Below are positions 15,737 through 26,184 of a stretch of DNA of 64,000 nt, one piece after another. The DNA is from JABDMH01 sp964428345 (GTDB lineage: Bacteria > Bacteroidota > Bacteroidia > Chitinophagales > Saprospiraceae): contig CAYRYD010000007.1 in assembly GCA_964428345.1 (NCBI GenBank), positions 1 to 64,000 of the forward strand. The letters run 5' to 3'. Under the pieces are notes generated by a model, which searched no databases, was not told the origin of the DNA, and saw only the letters and a list, made by a program, of their open reading frames with translations. Each line of letters opens with the position of its first letter. Position 1 is the stretch's first letter. The position numbers and the translations under genes are program-made.

Positions 15737-17533
15737 ATGTTACGCTGGCGATCAAAATCTGTTATTTTTCATTATTGGACCAGTATATTCCTCTTTCTGG
15801 CCGTTCAGCAGTTTCTACCATTACTGCATGCCCAAAGTGATTCCTTGAAATGGTGGAATCCGGAGCAAAGCGCCTTCACGGTGATCGAAGGCCAGGCCTG
15901 GCCCGGTGAAACGGAAAGCCCCTATGACCGGCTGCCAACCAGAGCAAAGACCCAGGTAAGGGGTGCAGTCTGGAGTCTGTCTAAAAACAATGCCGGAATC
16001 ATGATCCGGTTCCGGTCGAATTCGGATCAGATAATGGTCCGGTACACGGTAAACGGAAATCATGCCTTGCCCCATATGCCCGCTACCGGAGTAAGCGGAG
16101 TCGATCTCTACGCGATCGATAGTGATGGACAAGAGCTCTGGTGCAGGGGGCAGTGGCAATTTAAAGACACCATAATTTACCGGTTTGCCGGGCTGGTGCC
16201 TTATCATGAGCAAGGCCGGGAATACCGGCTATATCTTCCGCTTTACAATCAGGTAAATTGGCTTGAAATCGGTGTTCCGGAAAAAACATTGTTTAAACCC
16301 CTTCCTGTGCGACCGGAGAAACCCATTGTGGTTTATGGTACCTCCATTGCCCAGGGAGGATGCGCATCAAGACCGGGTATGGCCTGGACCAGCATACTCG
16401 GGCGTCAACTGGACCGGCCGCTGATCAATCTGGCTTTTTCCGGCAATGGCCGGCTGGAAAAGGAACTGATCGAACTGATCGGAGAAATCGATGCTAAAAT
16501 ATTCATACTCGATTGCCTGCCCAACCTTGTCAGTCAGGAGCAGTATCCCGATGAAGAAGTGAAAAATCGTATCACATCATCTGTGCGGCACCTCCGGGAA
16601 AATCACCCGGAGACACCCATCCTCCTGGTGGAACATGCGGGCTATACCGATGGAGAAATTATGCCTGCCAGAAAGGAAGCTTATCAGCGATTAAACCGGA
16701 TACAAAAGGAAACATTCGGTGAACTTCTGAAAGAAGGCGTTCAGCACCTGTATTATCTGTCATATGATGAAATGGATCTCGGGATGGACGATATGGTCGA
16801 CGGCACCCATCCCAATGATTTGGGTATGCAGCATTATGCCGAAGCATATGCCCGGAAAGTTCGCGATTTACTCCATGAACCCATTGGTAAGATTACCACC
16901 ACTCAACCCTGTACGCAATACCGGGAACCGGACAATTATGATTGGGAAGAAAGACACCGGGAAATTCTCCGGCTCAACCGCGAAAATCCTCCGAAAACGG
17001 TGATCCTGGCCAATTCGATCGTCCATTTCTGGGGCGGCCTCCCCCGTACCAATCTGGTTCGTGAGGAAGCCAGCTGGCGGGATCATTTCTCTCCTATGGG
17101 TGTGAGGAATCAGGCTTATGGATGGGATCGCATCGAAAATGTTTTATGGCGAATCTATCATGGAGAATTGGATGGTTTCAAAGCCCAAGAAATCGTAGTG
17201 ATGATCGGTACCAACAATCTCCACCTGAATAGTGATCAGGAGATCATCGATGGTCTCCACCTATTGATAGAAGGAATTAAAGTCCGGCAACCGGAAGCCC
17301 GGATCGTTCTGATGGGTTTGTTACCCCGACGTAATTACGAGACAAGAATTTCCCAGCTCAACCTGGATATCGCGGGTTTGGCCGGAAAACTTCAGGTGGC
17401 CTTCAACGATATCGGTGATATCTTTTTGGGACCGGAAGGTAAAATAGAGGAGCGGCTTTTTTCGGATGGTCTGCATCCGAATGAGACCGGATATCTGAAA
17501 ATGCGTGAAAAATTGCTACCCCTTTTTAAATAA
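15737..17533 (+). CDS. Exported esterase with two SGNH/GDSL domains
   Basis: A 598-residue protein with an N-terminal signal. An N-terminal beta-sandwich (about 35-180, SsfX3-like) is followed by SGNH domain 1 (about 190-375: VYGTSIAQGG nucleophile, LPNL, DGTHPNDLG). SGNH domain 2 (about 400-598) has ILANSIVHFWGG, MIGTNNLHLN and DGLHPNETGY. Each domain has its own Ser and Asp-x-x-His pair, so both look catalytically competent. The family removes acyl groups, such as acetyl, from carbohydrates or lipids. It is paired divergently with a sulfatase, which fits stepwise removal of substituents from a polysaccharide (inference). Confidence 0.85.
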   Translation: MLRWRSKSVIFHYWTSIFLFLAVQQFLPLLHAQSDSLKWWNPEQSAFTVIEGQAWPGETESPYDRLPTRAKTQVRGAVWSLSKNNAGIMIRFRSNSDQIMVRYTVNGNHALPHMPATGVSGVDLYAIDSDGQELWCRGQWQFKDTIIYRFAGLVPYHEQGREYRLYLPLYNQVNWLEIGVPEKTLFKPLPVRPEKPIVVYGTSIAQGGCASRPGMAWTSILGRQLDRPLINLAFSGNGRLEKELIELIGEIDAKIFILDCLPNLVSQEQYPDEEVKNRITSSVRHLRENHPETPILLVEHAGYTDGEIMPARKEAYQRLNRIQKETFGELLKEGVQHLYYLSYDEMDLGMDDMVDGTHPNDLGMQHYAEAYARKVRDLLHEPIGKITTTQPCTQYREPDNYDWEERHREILRLNRENPPKTVILANSIVHFWGGLPRTNLVREEASWRDHFSPMGVRNQAYGWDRIENVLWRIYHGELDGFKAQEIVVMIGTNNLHLNSDQEIIDGLHLLIEGIKVRQPEARIVLMGLLPRRNYETRISQLNLDIAGLAGKLQVAFNDIGDIFLGPEGKIEERLFSDGLHPNETGYLKMREKLLPLFK

Positions 17534-17552
17534 TCAGGCAATCCCGGATGCA

Positions 17553-18290
17553 TTAAAATTTCCGGCTGAGGAACTCAATGACTTCAGTTTTTTTCCGGAC
17601 CGCCACCGGAACCTGAGACTGGTCGGACATGAGGAGATAACCACCCTCTGTTTTGACATACGATTTGATATGAACAGTATTCACCAGATGGGATTGATGA
17701 ACCCGGATGAATCCCTTGTCTTTGAATAACTGATCGTACGACTTGAGCGTCCGTGTTACCAGAAACCTGGACCCATCGACAAAATAGAATCGGGTATAAT
17801 TATTATCCGATTCGCACCGGATAATCTCCTGGATATCGACAATTTTTATCTGATCGCTACTATGCAATGCTATCCTCCGGGGATCTCCCTTTTCCGACCA
17901 ATGATCAAGCAGTAGATCCACTTTTTCCCGTGTATCGGCAGATTTGGCCTTTTGAACCGCCTCTCTCAATTCCTCACCATTGATCGGTTTCAGCAGATAA
18001 TCGATGGCTGAAAACCGGAAGGCCCGGATTGCATGCTGATCGGAAGCGGTTACAAAAATGATCTTGAAATCGATTCGGGGTAAAATCTGAAGCAGATCAA
18101 ATCCGGTTCCATCCTCCAGTTCGATGTCCAGAAAAAGAACATCCGGTTTTACCTCACGGAGCAATTTGGCTCCGGCCACCACACTACCGGCAGTACCGGC
18201 AATTTCCACCTCTGGACAGTTTTCGCGAAGATCCTGTTCAAGCATCCGGAGGGCGGAAGGGGCATCATCGATTAAAACCGCTTTGATCAT
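17553..18290 (-). CDS. LytTR-family response regulator
   Basis: A 245-residue response regulator. The receiver domain (1 to about 120) has an acidic pair at IDDAP and the phospho-acceptor Asp55 in VLFLDIELEDG, plus the conserved Lys in LLKPI. A LytTR DNA-binding domain follows (about 140-245; IQEIIRCESDNNYTRFYF, FIRVHQSHLVNTVHIKSY). It lies 24 bp downstream of the histidine kinase gene and is certainly its partner. It is expected to activate transcription from direct-repeat sites. Target genes are unknown; the neighbouring hydrolases are candidates. Confidence 0.92.
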   Translation of the reverse strand: MIKAVLIDDAPSALRMLEQDLRENCPEVEIAGTAGSVVAGAKLLREVKPDVLFLDIELEDGTGFDLLQILPRIDFKIIFVTASDQHAIRAFRFSAIDYLLKPINGEELREAVQKAKSADTREKVDLLLDHWSEKGDPRRIALHSSDQIKIVDIQEIIRCESDNNYTRFYFVDGSRFLVTRTLKSYDQLFKDKGFIRVHQSHLVNTVHIKSYVKTEGGYLLMSDQSQVPVAVRKKTEVIEFLSRKF

Positions 18291-18314
18291 AGTTGAAAGA
18301 GTAGATAATTTTAA

Positions 18315-21293
18315 TTAAAATTCAGTAGGCAATAAAACGCGGACCCTGGCGCCTGTCATCTTATCTGATATTTGTCCGTTGTTCTCCACAATAAGGGGAT
18401 CCAACCGGGTATCCTTAAAATACGCTGACAGCCGCTGTCTGGTTATTTCCATTCCGGCAGGGCGATGATCCTTTTTCTGACCAGCGGGGTCAATCCCCGG
18501 ACCATTGTCGGTTATGGTGCAGAGCAGATACTTGCCCTGCCAGGCAAATTCGATGCGGATCTTTCCCTGACGACCATCCCGGGGAATACCGTGTTTGATG
18601 GCATTTTCGACAAAAGGCTGCAGCAACATACCCGGAATCTCAATTAATGCCGGATCTATCCCCTCCGACACGATAATCTCATAGTCAAATTGGTGGGCTT
18701 TGAGTTCCCGTTCCAGACTGAGATACTGACTCAACAAATCGATCTCGTCTTCCAACAGGATCTTTTCTGATCCCGAATAGTCGAGATAACCCCGCATCAA
18801 CCGGGAAAAGGATTGCAGATCAACCCTGGCCTTTTCCCGGTCACCCTCACTGATTTTGCTTTGAATCGATTGCAGTGCATTGAAGATAAAGTGGGGATTC
18901 ATCCGTAAGCGGCTGGCTGCCTGCTCCAACCGGAGTATTTTATTTTGGGTCTGCAATGCATCCGCTCTCTTCTGACTGGCCTTCAAATGTACTTGCAGTC
19001 GCCAACGGTACCAGACAAATCCCAGAGCAAAGACCAGTAGCGCCGTTGCAGTTAAGAACCACCAACGCAGCAAAACCGGTGTCAAGATGACAAACGGTAT
19101 TTCGATCCGGTTCGATTCGATTCCCAGACCGTTGATGGCTTTTACCTGAAACCGGTAATTCCCGGGTGGGAGCGCATAAAACCGGAAATGGCCCGTATTT
19201 GCCGGAAGCCACTCTTGGTCGTGGGTTTTTAATTGATACCAATAACGGAGACCTTCCGGGGAACGCTGGTCTATCGCTCTTACCGCTATCTCAATATCCC
19301 CATCCCGGCTTCTGACAGCTTTCAAGTGATGTGCCGATTCTCTTTCAAAGGGATCGAACGAACCAGCTGGGGTTGAAAAGGACAGCAACGATAACACGGG
19401 TCCCTGACTGACCCGCAGGCTTTCGTCCGGTAACAGTTCCAATATTCCATTGGAGGTCCCGATAAAAATGTGATTATCCTGGTCGATCTGCAGACAATTT
19501 TCCAGGATTTCAAGCCGCGGCAACCCACTTCTCTGATCATAAATCCGGACTATCTCCAGGGGCTTTGCCCGGCTAAGTCTCGACTGAATGACCTGATTCC
19601 GGGAAGCGATCCAGAGCAATCCCGAGCGATCGAACGCCAACGACCGGATGTCGTTAAACGGTAACCCTGGCGCCGTTACCGGCCTCAGCTGGATGCTGTC
19701 ATTCACCTGGGAAACAAAAAAAAGACCTTCATCTCTGGTACCGAGGAGCAATGAATGTTGATCAAATACGGTCAGACAGGTAGGGCGAATAGCCTTGATG
19801 ACCTGATGAATAAGGTTGGTATTCACCCCCAGATGCTGATCACCATAAAACCAGATGCCAGCTGCATTGTCAGCTACCATACCTCTTACCGGTGGCCCAC
19901 TGATCGTTTTCACCCTGAAATGAGGCAACGAATCGAGAGCAATAATCTCAACAATAGCCAGACCCTTACTGGTACCAGCTACCAGCCGGGTGGAATCTGC
20001 CATCAAAATATGCCGGATTTCGGGGTTACCAGGCAGAGTATCGAGCGCTATCGCGAAATCCATCGTATCCAGATGCAAATACAGTTTTGTTGTGCCGGCC
20101 AGCCACCAGATGGAATTCGACCGGCAATGGGAGATGATGGGTTCGCTCCTGGTATTCAGCCATGAAGCCGGCCTAATCTGCTGATCGGTGATCTGATCGA
20201 ACCGCCCATTATCATACCAGATAAATATCGTATCCAACTGATGATACATGGTTTTAATAAACCGTCCGGACAATTGAGGTCCACTATGGATATGATATGC
20301 CAGGGTATAAAACCTGGTCAAACCACCACCGGCGGTCGTCACCCAGGCATTCTCCCACCGGTCAAATACCATGGCCGTTACATGATCGTGTTGTAATTGC
20401 TGCTGGTCAATTCCGAGCCACAGGGAATCCGGGATCTGAAAAATCTGAATACCCCTATCGGCGGTCCCGAAATATACTTCACCTAAAGCACCAGCTTTAA
20501 GAAAGGTGATCTTCCGTGAAGGTAAGTCTCCGACCCTGATTATCATCTCAGGAGTGTCAGTTCCGATCCTCACAAGACCTTCTTCCATATCAAGGCAGAA
20601 TAAACCATCGCGGGATGTTGATAGTAGCAGATGGCAAGGTCCTGAAGGATAAACCTGAGTCCATTGTCCTGCAGATTCCTTCCATACACCGGTTTCCGTG
20701 GCTAACCAGAGTTCTCCCTGATGGATTACCATATGATGAATCTGCAGTCCGTTAGGCGATGCAGAGGCGATCGCCGCCGCGTTTTTATTATAAATAAAAG
20801 CACCGTCATCGCCAATGCCAAAGAGCAATGAATCGGAGTAGGGTGTCAGTTGTCTTATGGCACCTGCAGCTGGCACCGGAAACGATGTAAAGCGATTGCC
20901 GGAATACCGTAGAATCCGGTTATCTGCTCCAAACCATAGCTCATTACCACCTGCTGCTATGCAATAGTAATAGGCTGTCCCTGTTGAATCGGGATTGTTG
21001 AAATTTTCAAACACAAGACCATCATAGCGACTAATACCGGCTCCCTCAGTGGTTATCCAGATATGTCCGTCAGAGCCTTCAGCGATATCCGTCAACTGGT
21101 TGGACAATAATCCCTCGACCAGGCCAAAATGCTGGTAATGCTTGATCTGACCAAATCCAGGCTGGATCACGAACAGGCACCACAAACTCAGGCATAATAG
21201 TGGCCGATGGAAAATTTCAGTTGCTGATGCAGAAGACAGGTTTAGATCTTTCAACCAGAAAAGACTTGTACGTGTAATACGCCGGAGCCACAA
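18315..21293 (-). CDS. Propeller-sensor histidine kinase, LytS type
   Basis: A 992-residue membrane sensor. After an N-terminal hydrophobic segment (about 30-50), a long periplasmic beta-propeller carries two-component-regulator propeller repeats (GSDGHIWITTEGAGISRYDG, FDRSGLLWIASRNQVI). Next come a Y_Y_Y-type beta-sandwich (about 660-740, LPPGNYRFQVKAING), one transmembrane helix (about 745-765) and a short coiled coil. The kinase core is of the His_kinase family, with the phospho-acceptor in MNPHFIFNALQSIQ, the N box FVENAIKHGIP and the G box ITDNGPGID. These sensors usually read extracellular carbohydrates or other ligands. It forms an operon with the LytTR regulator downstream. Confidence 0.9.
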   Translation of the reverse strand: MWLRRITRTSLFWLKDLNLSSASATEIFHRPLLCLSLWCLFVIQPGFGQIKHYQHFGLVEGLLSNQLTDIAEGSDGHIWITTEGAGISRYDGLVFENFNNPDSTGTAYYYCIAAGGNELWFGADNRILRYSGNRFTSFPVPAAGAIRQLTPYSDSLLFGIGDDGAFIYNKNAAAIASASPNGLQIHHMVIHQGELWLATETGVWKESAGQWTQVYPSGPCHLLLSTSRDGLFCLDMEEGLVRIGTDTPEMIIRVGDLPSRKITFLKAGALGEVYFGTADRGIQIFQIPDSLWLGIDQQQLQHDHVTAMVFDRWENAWVTTAGGGLTRFYTLAYHIHSGPQLSGRFIKTMYHQLDTIFIWYDNGRFDQITDQQIRPASWLNTRSEPIISHCRSNSIWWLAGTTKLYLHLDTMDFAIALDTLPGNPEIRHILMADSTRLVAGTSKGLAIVEIIALDSLPHFRVKTISGPPVRGMVADNAAGIWFYGDQHLGVNTNLIHQVIKAIRPTCLTVFDQHSLLLGTRDEGLFFVSQVNDSIQLRPVTAPGLPFNDIRSLAFDRSGLLWIASRNQVIQSRLSRAKPLEIVRIYDQRSGLPRLEILENCLQIDQDNHIFIGTSNGILELLPDESLRVSQGPVLSLLSFSTPAGSFDPFERESAHHLKAVRSRDGDIEIAVRAIDQRSPEGLRYWYQLKTHDQEWLPANTGHFRFYALPPGNYRFQVKAINGLGIESNRIEIPFVILTPVLLRWWFLTATALLVFALGFVWYRWRLQVHLKASQKRADALQTQNKILRLEQAASRLRMNPHFIFNALQSIQSKISEGDREKARVDLQSFSRLMRGYLDYSGSEKILLEDEIDLLSQYLSLERELKAHQFDYEIIVSEGIDPALIEIPGMLLQPFVENAIKHGIPRDGRQGKIRIEFAWQGKYLLCTITDNGPGIDPAGQKKDHRPAGMEITRQRLSAYFKDTRLDPLIVENNGQISDKMTGARVRVLLPTEF

Positions 21294-21465
21294 CTTCTAT
21301 TGTCAGCGCGTGTTGGTAAAACCAGATTAACCTCATCCCATGATCGCCTTGATGCAGCGACGCAGTAGATCCATTATTTCCGATAAATTCACTTTTTTCC
21401 CATCCAGGTCAACAAATGCTGCCTATATTTAGCAGGAATTGAAAGTGCTAATAAATTAACTGTAT

Positions 21466-23247
21466 ATGATTTACCGACTCTTTTCCAGCTATCTCCTGAC
21501 CATTACCACCCTGATTTTTACCATAAGTCCCACCTTTAGCCAGGTTCAACACGACATCCGGATACTCCGGCACCAGGCGGTACCAATGAGTGATGGAATC
21601 AATCTGTATGCTGACGTCTATCTTCCCAGGGAAGAGGGTAAATACCCGACCATCGTAGTCCGAACACCCTATGGGACCCAGCGGGATGGTATGCATCAGA
21701 CCATGATTAAATTTGCCCAACGCGGATATGCTGTAGTGTTGCAGGATGTACGGGGTCGGTATGAGAGTGAAGGGCAATGGTATCCTTTCCGCGATGAAGC
21801 TCAGGATGGTTACGAAACCATTGAATGGGCAGCAAGGCAACCTTTCAGCAATGGTAAGGTAGGTTCTCAGGGAGGCAGCTATCTTGGTCACAATCAATGG
21901 GCGGCAGCCAGTAAGAAACCTCCACATCTGGTAGCAGCATTCCCCGGAGTGGCCTCGACCAATATCTATGCCAACTGGCTTACGATGGGTGGAGCTTTCC
22001 GCCTGAGCTTCAACTATGGCTGGGGTGTAGTGCGCATGCCCCACCGGATCATGCTGCCCCAGTATTGGCATAGCACAGATTATACCACTGAAAATCAGAA
22101 ATATGAAAATATTTTAATGCATCTGCCATTGATGGACGGGGATCTCCGGAGCGGTAATGAAGTCATTCCTCATTACCGGGACTGGTTGAAGCATGAATCG
22201 TATGATGACTACTGGAAGGCGATCAGTGACGAAGAACGATTTAACCAGATTACCGTACCTACCCATACCTATGGAGGTTGGTTTGATATTTTTGTACAGG
22301 GCACCGTCAACGGCTATGTGGGTATGCGAAAACAAGGAGCTACAGCAGCAGCACGATCCGGGGCCCGGATGATTATTGGTCCCTGGGGTCATGGACCTTC
22401 GAAAGCCTTTGGTGGCATTGATTTTGGAGATCACGCCCTGCTCGATATGTTTGAGCGCCAGTTGGAATTTTACGATTACCACCTAAAAGGTATCAACAAT
22501 GGTGTCGGACAGGAAAAACCCGTTAAGATATTCTATATGGGCGTCAATCAGTGGCGTGGAGAAGATGACTGGCCCATACCCGGCACCCGAAACACCGAAT
22601 TATTTCTGACGAGTGACGGTCAGGCCAATTCGATTCGGGGGGATGGAAGGCTCACCTTCAACAAACCCACTTCTGAAGGAACTGACGAATACCGATACGA
22701 TCCCGCTTTACCGGTGCCAACCACCGGTGGTAACAACTGCTGCGGCACTCCCACTCCGGCAGGACCCAGAGACCAGCGTCCTCTGGAAAACCGGGAAGAC
22801 GTACTCGTTTACACCAGTGACTTTCTGAAAGATTCACTGACCATTGCCGGTCAGATTCGAATGAAGCTGTTTGCAGCTACCGACGGGCCGGACACGGATT
22901 GGATGATCAAGCTGGTTGATGTCTATCCAGATGGATATGCCATGCCGATCAGTGAGGGTATTTTGCGGGCCCGTTTTCACCAGGGACTGGACAAGATCAG
23001 CCTGCTCACTCCCAATCAGATGTATGAATTCGATATCGAGATGACACCCACAGCCAATGTCTTTCTGCCCGGTCACAGGATTCGAGTGGATATTACTTCG
23101 AGCAATTTTCCGCAGTTTGACCGGAATCCCAATACCGGTGCTCCTCTGGGCAGTGATGCGAGGATCCGGGTTGCTCAACAGAAGATCTTTCACGGGAATA
23201 TGAAAGCCAGTCATATTATCCTTCCGGTACTGGAGGGCGTTTTTTAG
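21466..23247 (+). CDS. CocE/NonD-family hydrolase, exported
   Basis: A 593-residue protein with a Sec signal peptide (to about residue 25). The X-Pro dipeptidyl-peptidase/cocaine-esterase catalytic domain has Ser138 in SQGGSYLGH, Asp274 in YGGWFDIF and His309 in GPWGHG. A C-terminal jelly-roll domain (about 380-590) contains TDWMIKLVDVYPDG and LPGHRIRVDITSSNFPQFDRN. The family hydrolyses acyl esters, glutaryl-amides or X-Pro peptides. An N-C-C-G-T-P-T-P stretch before the C-terminal domain is commonly seen in this group. It is likely periplasmic. The adjacent histidine kinase is divergent, with a 172-bp shared upstream region. Confidence 0.88.
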   Translation: MIYRLFSSYLLTITTLIFTISPTFSQVQHDIRILRHQAVPMSDGINLYADVYLPREEGKYPTIVVRTPYGTQRDGMHQTMIKFAQRGYAVVLQDVRGRYESEGQWYPFRDEAQDGYETIEWAARQPFSNGKVGSQGGSYLGHNQWAAASKKPPHLVAAFPGVASTNIYANWLTMGGAFRLSFNYGWGVVRMPHRIMLPQYWHSTDYTTENQKYENILMHLPLMDGDLRSGNEVIPHYRDWLKHESYDDYWKAISDEERFNQITVPTHTYGGWFDIFVQGTVNGYVGMRKQGATAAARSGARMIIGPWGHGPSKAFGGIDFGDHALLDMFERQLEFYDYHLKGINNGVGQEKPVKIFYMGVNQWRGEDDWPIPGTRNTELFLTSDGQANSIRGDGRLTFNKPTSEGTDEYRYDPALPVPTTGGNNCCGTPTPAGPRDQRPLENREDVLVYTSDFLKDSLTIAGQIRMKLFAATDGPDTDWMIKLVDVYPDGYAMPISEGILRARFHQGLDKISLLTPNQMYEFDIEMTPTANVFLPGHRIRVDITSSNFPQFDRNPNTGAPLGSDARIRVAQQKIFHGNMKASHIILPVLEGVF

Positions 23248-23392
23248 GATGGTTCAATAATCGACTGGCGATACCAGAAGAAGTCCCGGTAAAGGGAGTA
23301 GGGACAATTGGGATGATTCGGCGTCTCATTTGGGAAAGGAAAATGGTTTCCGGATCCAACTGGTCTTTCTTAATTTTAGGATTTTGAGCACT

Positions 23393-26173
23393 ATGCCGGA
23401 TCACCGAATTGTTATGTACCTTATCTTCCTGCTGATAGCTGCCTGTCAGGAGGTACATCGGGAAGATGTCAGCTTCAATCGCGACATCCGGCCTATATTC
23501 AATGAAAAATGCCTCCGTTGTCATGGAGGGGTTAAAGCAAATGGCCATTTCAGCTTGCTCTTCGAAGAGGATGCTTTCTCACCCGCCGAATCGGGAAAAA
23601 TCGCCATTGTACCGGGTAACCATAGAAAGAGTGAGTTATATCGCCGGATCGTTCACCCAGACCCGGAATTACGTATGCCCTATCAAAAAAATCCCCTGAC
23701 TGAAGAGGAAATCACCCTGATCGCCCGCTGGATCGATGAAGGAGCTGTCTGGGAAAAGCACTGGGCTTATGAACCGCCCCGGACGGACATATCACCACCT
23801 CCCATCGATACCTCCTGGATCCTTCACGACATTGACCGTTTTATTTACAAGGCCTTAATCAAACGAGGCCTATTCCCTGCCGAACCAGCGGAAAAAGAGG
23901 TTTTACTCAGACGGTTATTTCTCGATCTGACCGGATTGCCACCAGAAAAATCAGAAATTGAGCAATACCTGAGCGATCCGGAAAACGGGTTCTACCAATC
24001 ATGGGTAGATCGTTTGCTTTCATCTCCTCACTTTGGTGAACGCTGGGCCTCCATGTGGCTCGACCTGGCTCGTTACGCAGACACCAAGGGATATGAAAAG
24101 GATCAAAACCGCGAAATCTGGCGATACCGTGATTATGTCATTAATGCGCTCAATGCAGACAAGCCTTTTGATGAGTTTACTGTTGATCAGTTGGCTGGCG
24201 ACCTGTTACCCGATCCGACTGAAGATCAGCTGATCGCCACGGCCTTTCACCGGAATTCCATCTCGAATGATGAAGGAGGTACCGATGATGAGGAGTTTCG
24301 TGTTGCCGGAGTCATTGACCGGGTTAACACTACCTGGGAGGTTTGGCAGGCGACGACCATGGCCTGTGTGCAGTGTCACACTCACCCATACGACCCCTTT
24401 CGTCAGGAAGATTTTTATCGTTCAATGGCGGTCTTCAACAATGCCACTGACCGGGACAACTACAATGAGAATCCAAAGCTTTACAGCTACCTCCCGGATA
24501 AAGCTTCACAATTTGAGACAATCCTTGACTGGTTTTATAACCACCCCCGGTTGACCGACCTTCCTCCCCGAACAGGATCATTGCATGATCAGAAAAATGC
24601 CCTCATGGCTCACCTTCGGTACCGGATCACCGAAGCTGAAGACTACACCGCTTCCAGTCCGTTTATTGAGATCATCTGGCCCGACCTCGACATGTTGTGG
24701 CAAACCCAGGACAGTTCATGGATAAAATTTGACGGTATCGATCTCACAGGAGTAGAAAAAATCGGATTCACTGCTGCAACAGAACTGATTTTTGCCGGAT
24801 CCATATCCATCCATCTGGATTCACTAAACGGACCAAAAATTGGAAATGTAAGGATTACCAAAACCGGTGAATGGAAAGGCTGGCAGGGTAATAAACCACC
24901 CAGATCTGAACTGCTTAGGGAATTTATCGCTACCTTATCACAGACCGAGGGGACACATGATCTCTATTTTCGCTTCTGGGTTGGGGATACCTATATTCAG
25001 CATCTATTTTACCTTGACCGGATCAACTATTATGAGAAAGATGCTCCCTACCGGAAGCATGGAAAAGATGTCGAAAAGAAGCTGGCAGAACTGATCTCCA
25101 TACCGGCCACCTCAACGCCGGTGATCCGGGAACTTCCGCCAGCCAAATCCCGGAAAACCCACATATTCGACCGGGGCAGCTGGCTAGTTCCGGGTGAGGA
25201 AGTCCTACCGGCCATCCCTCCTGTTTTTGCTAATATGACCAACCAACCGGTAAATAACCGGCTGGATTTTGCCCGTTGGCTGGTAGGTGATACCAACCCG
25301 TTGACAGCCCGGGTGATCGTCAACCGGATCTGGGAACAGCTCTTTGGAGTTGGTTTGGTCGAAACCATGGAAGAATTCGGATCCCAGGGGTCATCACCCA
25401 CCCATCCCGAACTGCTGGATTGGCTGGCACTAAGGCTTGTTAGAGAACATCAGTGGCATTTGAAACCGCTGATCCGCGATATTGTCTTATCGGCCACCTA
25501 CCGGCAATCCAGTATAGTTGATTCGCTTAAACTGGAACTTGATCCGGACAACCGCTGGCTCTCCCGGGGAGTCCGGATCCGGTTGTCTTCCGAGCAGATC
25601 CGCGACCAGATCCTGTCAGTCAGCGGATTACTAAACAGAAGCCTGGGCGGACCCAGCGTCATCATACCCGAAATGCGTTTTCCCGACGCCTTTATCCCCT
25701 CCTGGGCTCTGACCGATAAAGAACAACATTACCGGAGGAGTCTCTACCTGTTCTGGAAGAGGACTGATCCTTACCAAAACATGATCACCTTTGACAGCCC
25801 GGACCGGACGGTTTGTACCTCGCGGCGTATCCGGACCAACACTCCCCTCCAGGCGCTGAACCTGTTGAATGATCCAGTCTATATGCAAGCATCGATTGCC
25901 CTGGCCCGCCAGATGCTTGCTGCAGGCAATGATGCTGCCGGACAAATACGTTACGGTTACCGGCTGGTTACATGCCGGCAAATCTCCCGTGAAAAGCTAT
26001 CGTTATTGGAAAGGTTATATATTGAAAGTCTGGAAAACTACCGTCCGGATCAGAGCGATCCGGAGTTTCTGTCCGGTAAAGTCGATCGAAGAGAGGAACA
26101 AAATCCATTGGCCGCTCTGACCGTCGTTGCCAATGCTTTGCTCAATCTGGACGAATTTATCGTCAAGAGTTAA
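23393..26173 (+). CDS. PSD1-type cytochrome/DUF1549/DUF1553 lipoprotein
   Basis: The start at 23393 gives a lipoprotein signal with lipobox IAAC (Cys18); an ATG at 23414 is an alternative. The protein is about 926 residues. An N-terminal 'planctomycete cytochrome c' domain has C-L-R-C-H at 40-44. DUF1549 follows (about 120-330; LDLTGLPP, ERWASMWLDLARYADTKGY, and a second C-V-Q-C-H motif). A carbohydrate-binding-like beta domain lies at about 420-545, then DUF1553 (about 610-900; NRIWEQLFGVGLVETMEEFG, FDSPDRTVCTSRR). These proteins nearly always precede a DUF1501 gene, as here. A redox or polysaccharide-degrading role is proposed for the family but unproven. Confidence 0.9.
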   Translation: MPDHRIVMYLIFLLIAACQEVHREDVSFNRDIRPIFNEKCLRCHGGVKANGHFSLLFEEDAFSPAESGKIAIVPGNHRKSELYRRIVHPDPELRMPYQKNPLTEEEITLIARWIDEGAVWEKHWAYEPPRTDISPPPIDTSWILHDIDRFIYKALIKRGLFPAEPAEKEVLLRRLFLDLTGLPPEKSEIEQYLSDPENGFYQSWVDRLLSSPHFGERWASMWLDLARYADTKGYEKDQNREIWRYRDYVINALNADKPFDEFTVDQLAGDLLPDPTEDQLIATAFHRNSISNDEGGTDDEEFRVAGVIDRVNTTWEVWQATTMACVQCHTHPYDPFRQEDFYRSMAVFNNATDRDNYNENPKLYSYLPDKASQFETILDWFYNHPRLTDLPPRTGSLHDQKNALMAHLRYRITEAEDYTASSPFIEIIWPDLDMLWQTQDSSWIKFDGIDLTGVEKIGFTAATELIFAGSISIHLDSLNGPKIGNVRITKTGEWKGWQGNKPPRSELLREFIATLSQTEGTHDLYFRFWVGDTYIQHLFYLDRINYYEKDAPYRKHGKDVEKKLAELISIPATSTPVIRELPPAKSRKTHIFDRGSWLVPGEEVLPAIPPVFANMTNQPVNNRLDFARWLVGDTNPLTARVIVNRIWEQLFGVGLVETMEEFGSQGSSPTHPELLDWLALRLVREHQWHLKPLIRDIVLSATYRQSSIVDSLKLELDPDNRWLSRGVRIRLSSEQIRDQILSVSGLLNRSLGGPSVIIPEMRFPDAFIPSWALTDKEQHYRRSLYLFWKRTDPYQNMITFDSPDRTVCTSRRIRTNTPLQALNLLNDPVYMQASIALARQMLAAGNDAAGQIRYGYRLVTCRQISREKLSLLERLYIESLENYRPDQSDPEFLSGKVDRREEQNPLAALTVVANALLNLDEFIVKS

Positions 26174-26184
26174 TCATCATTGAT

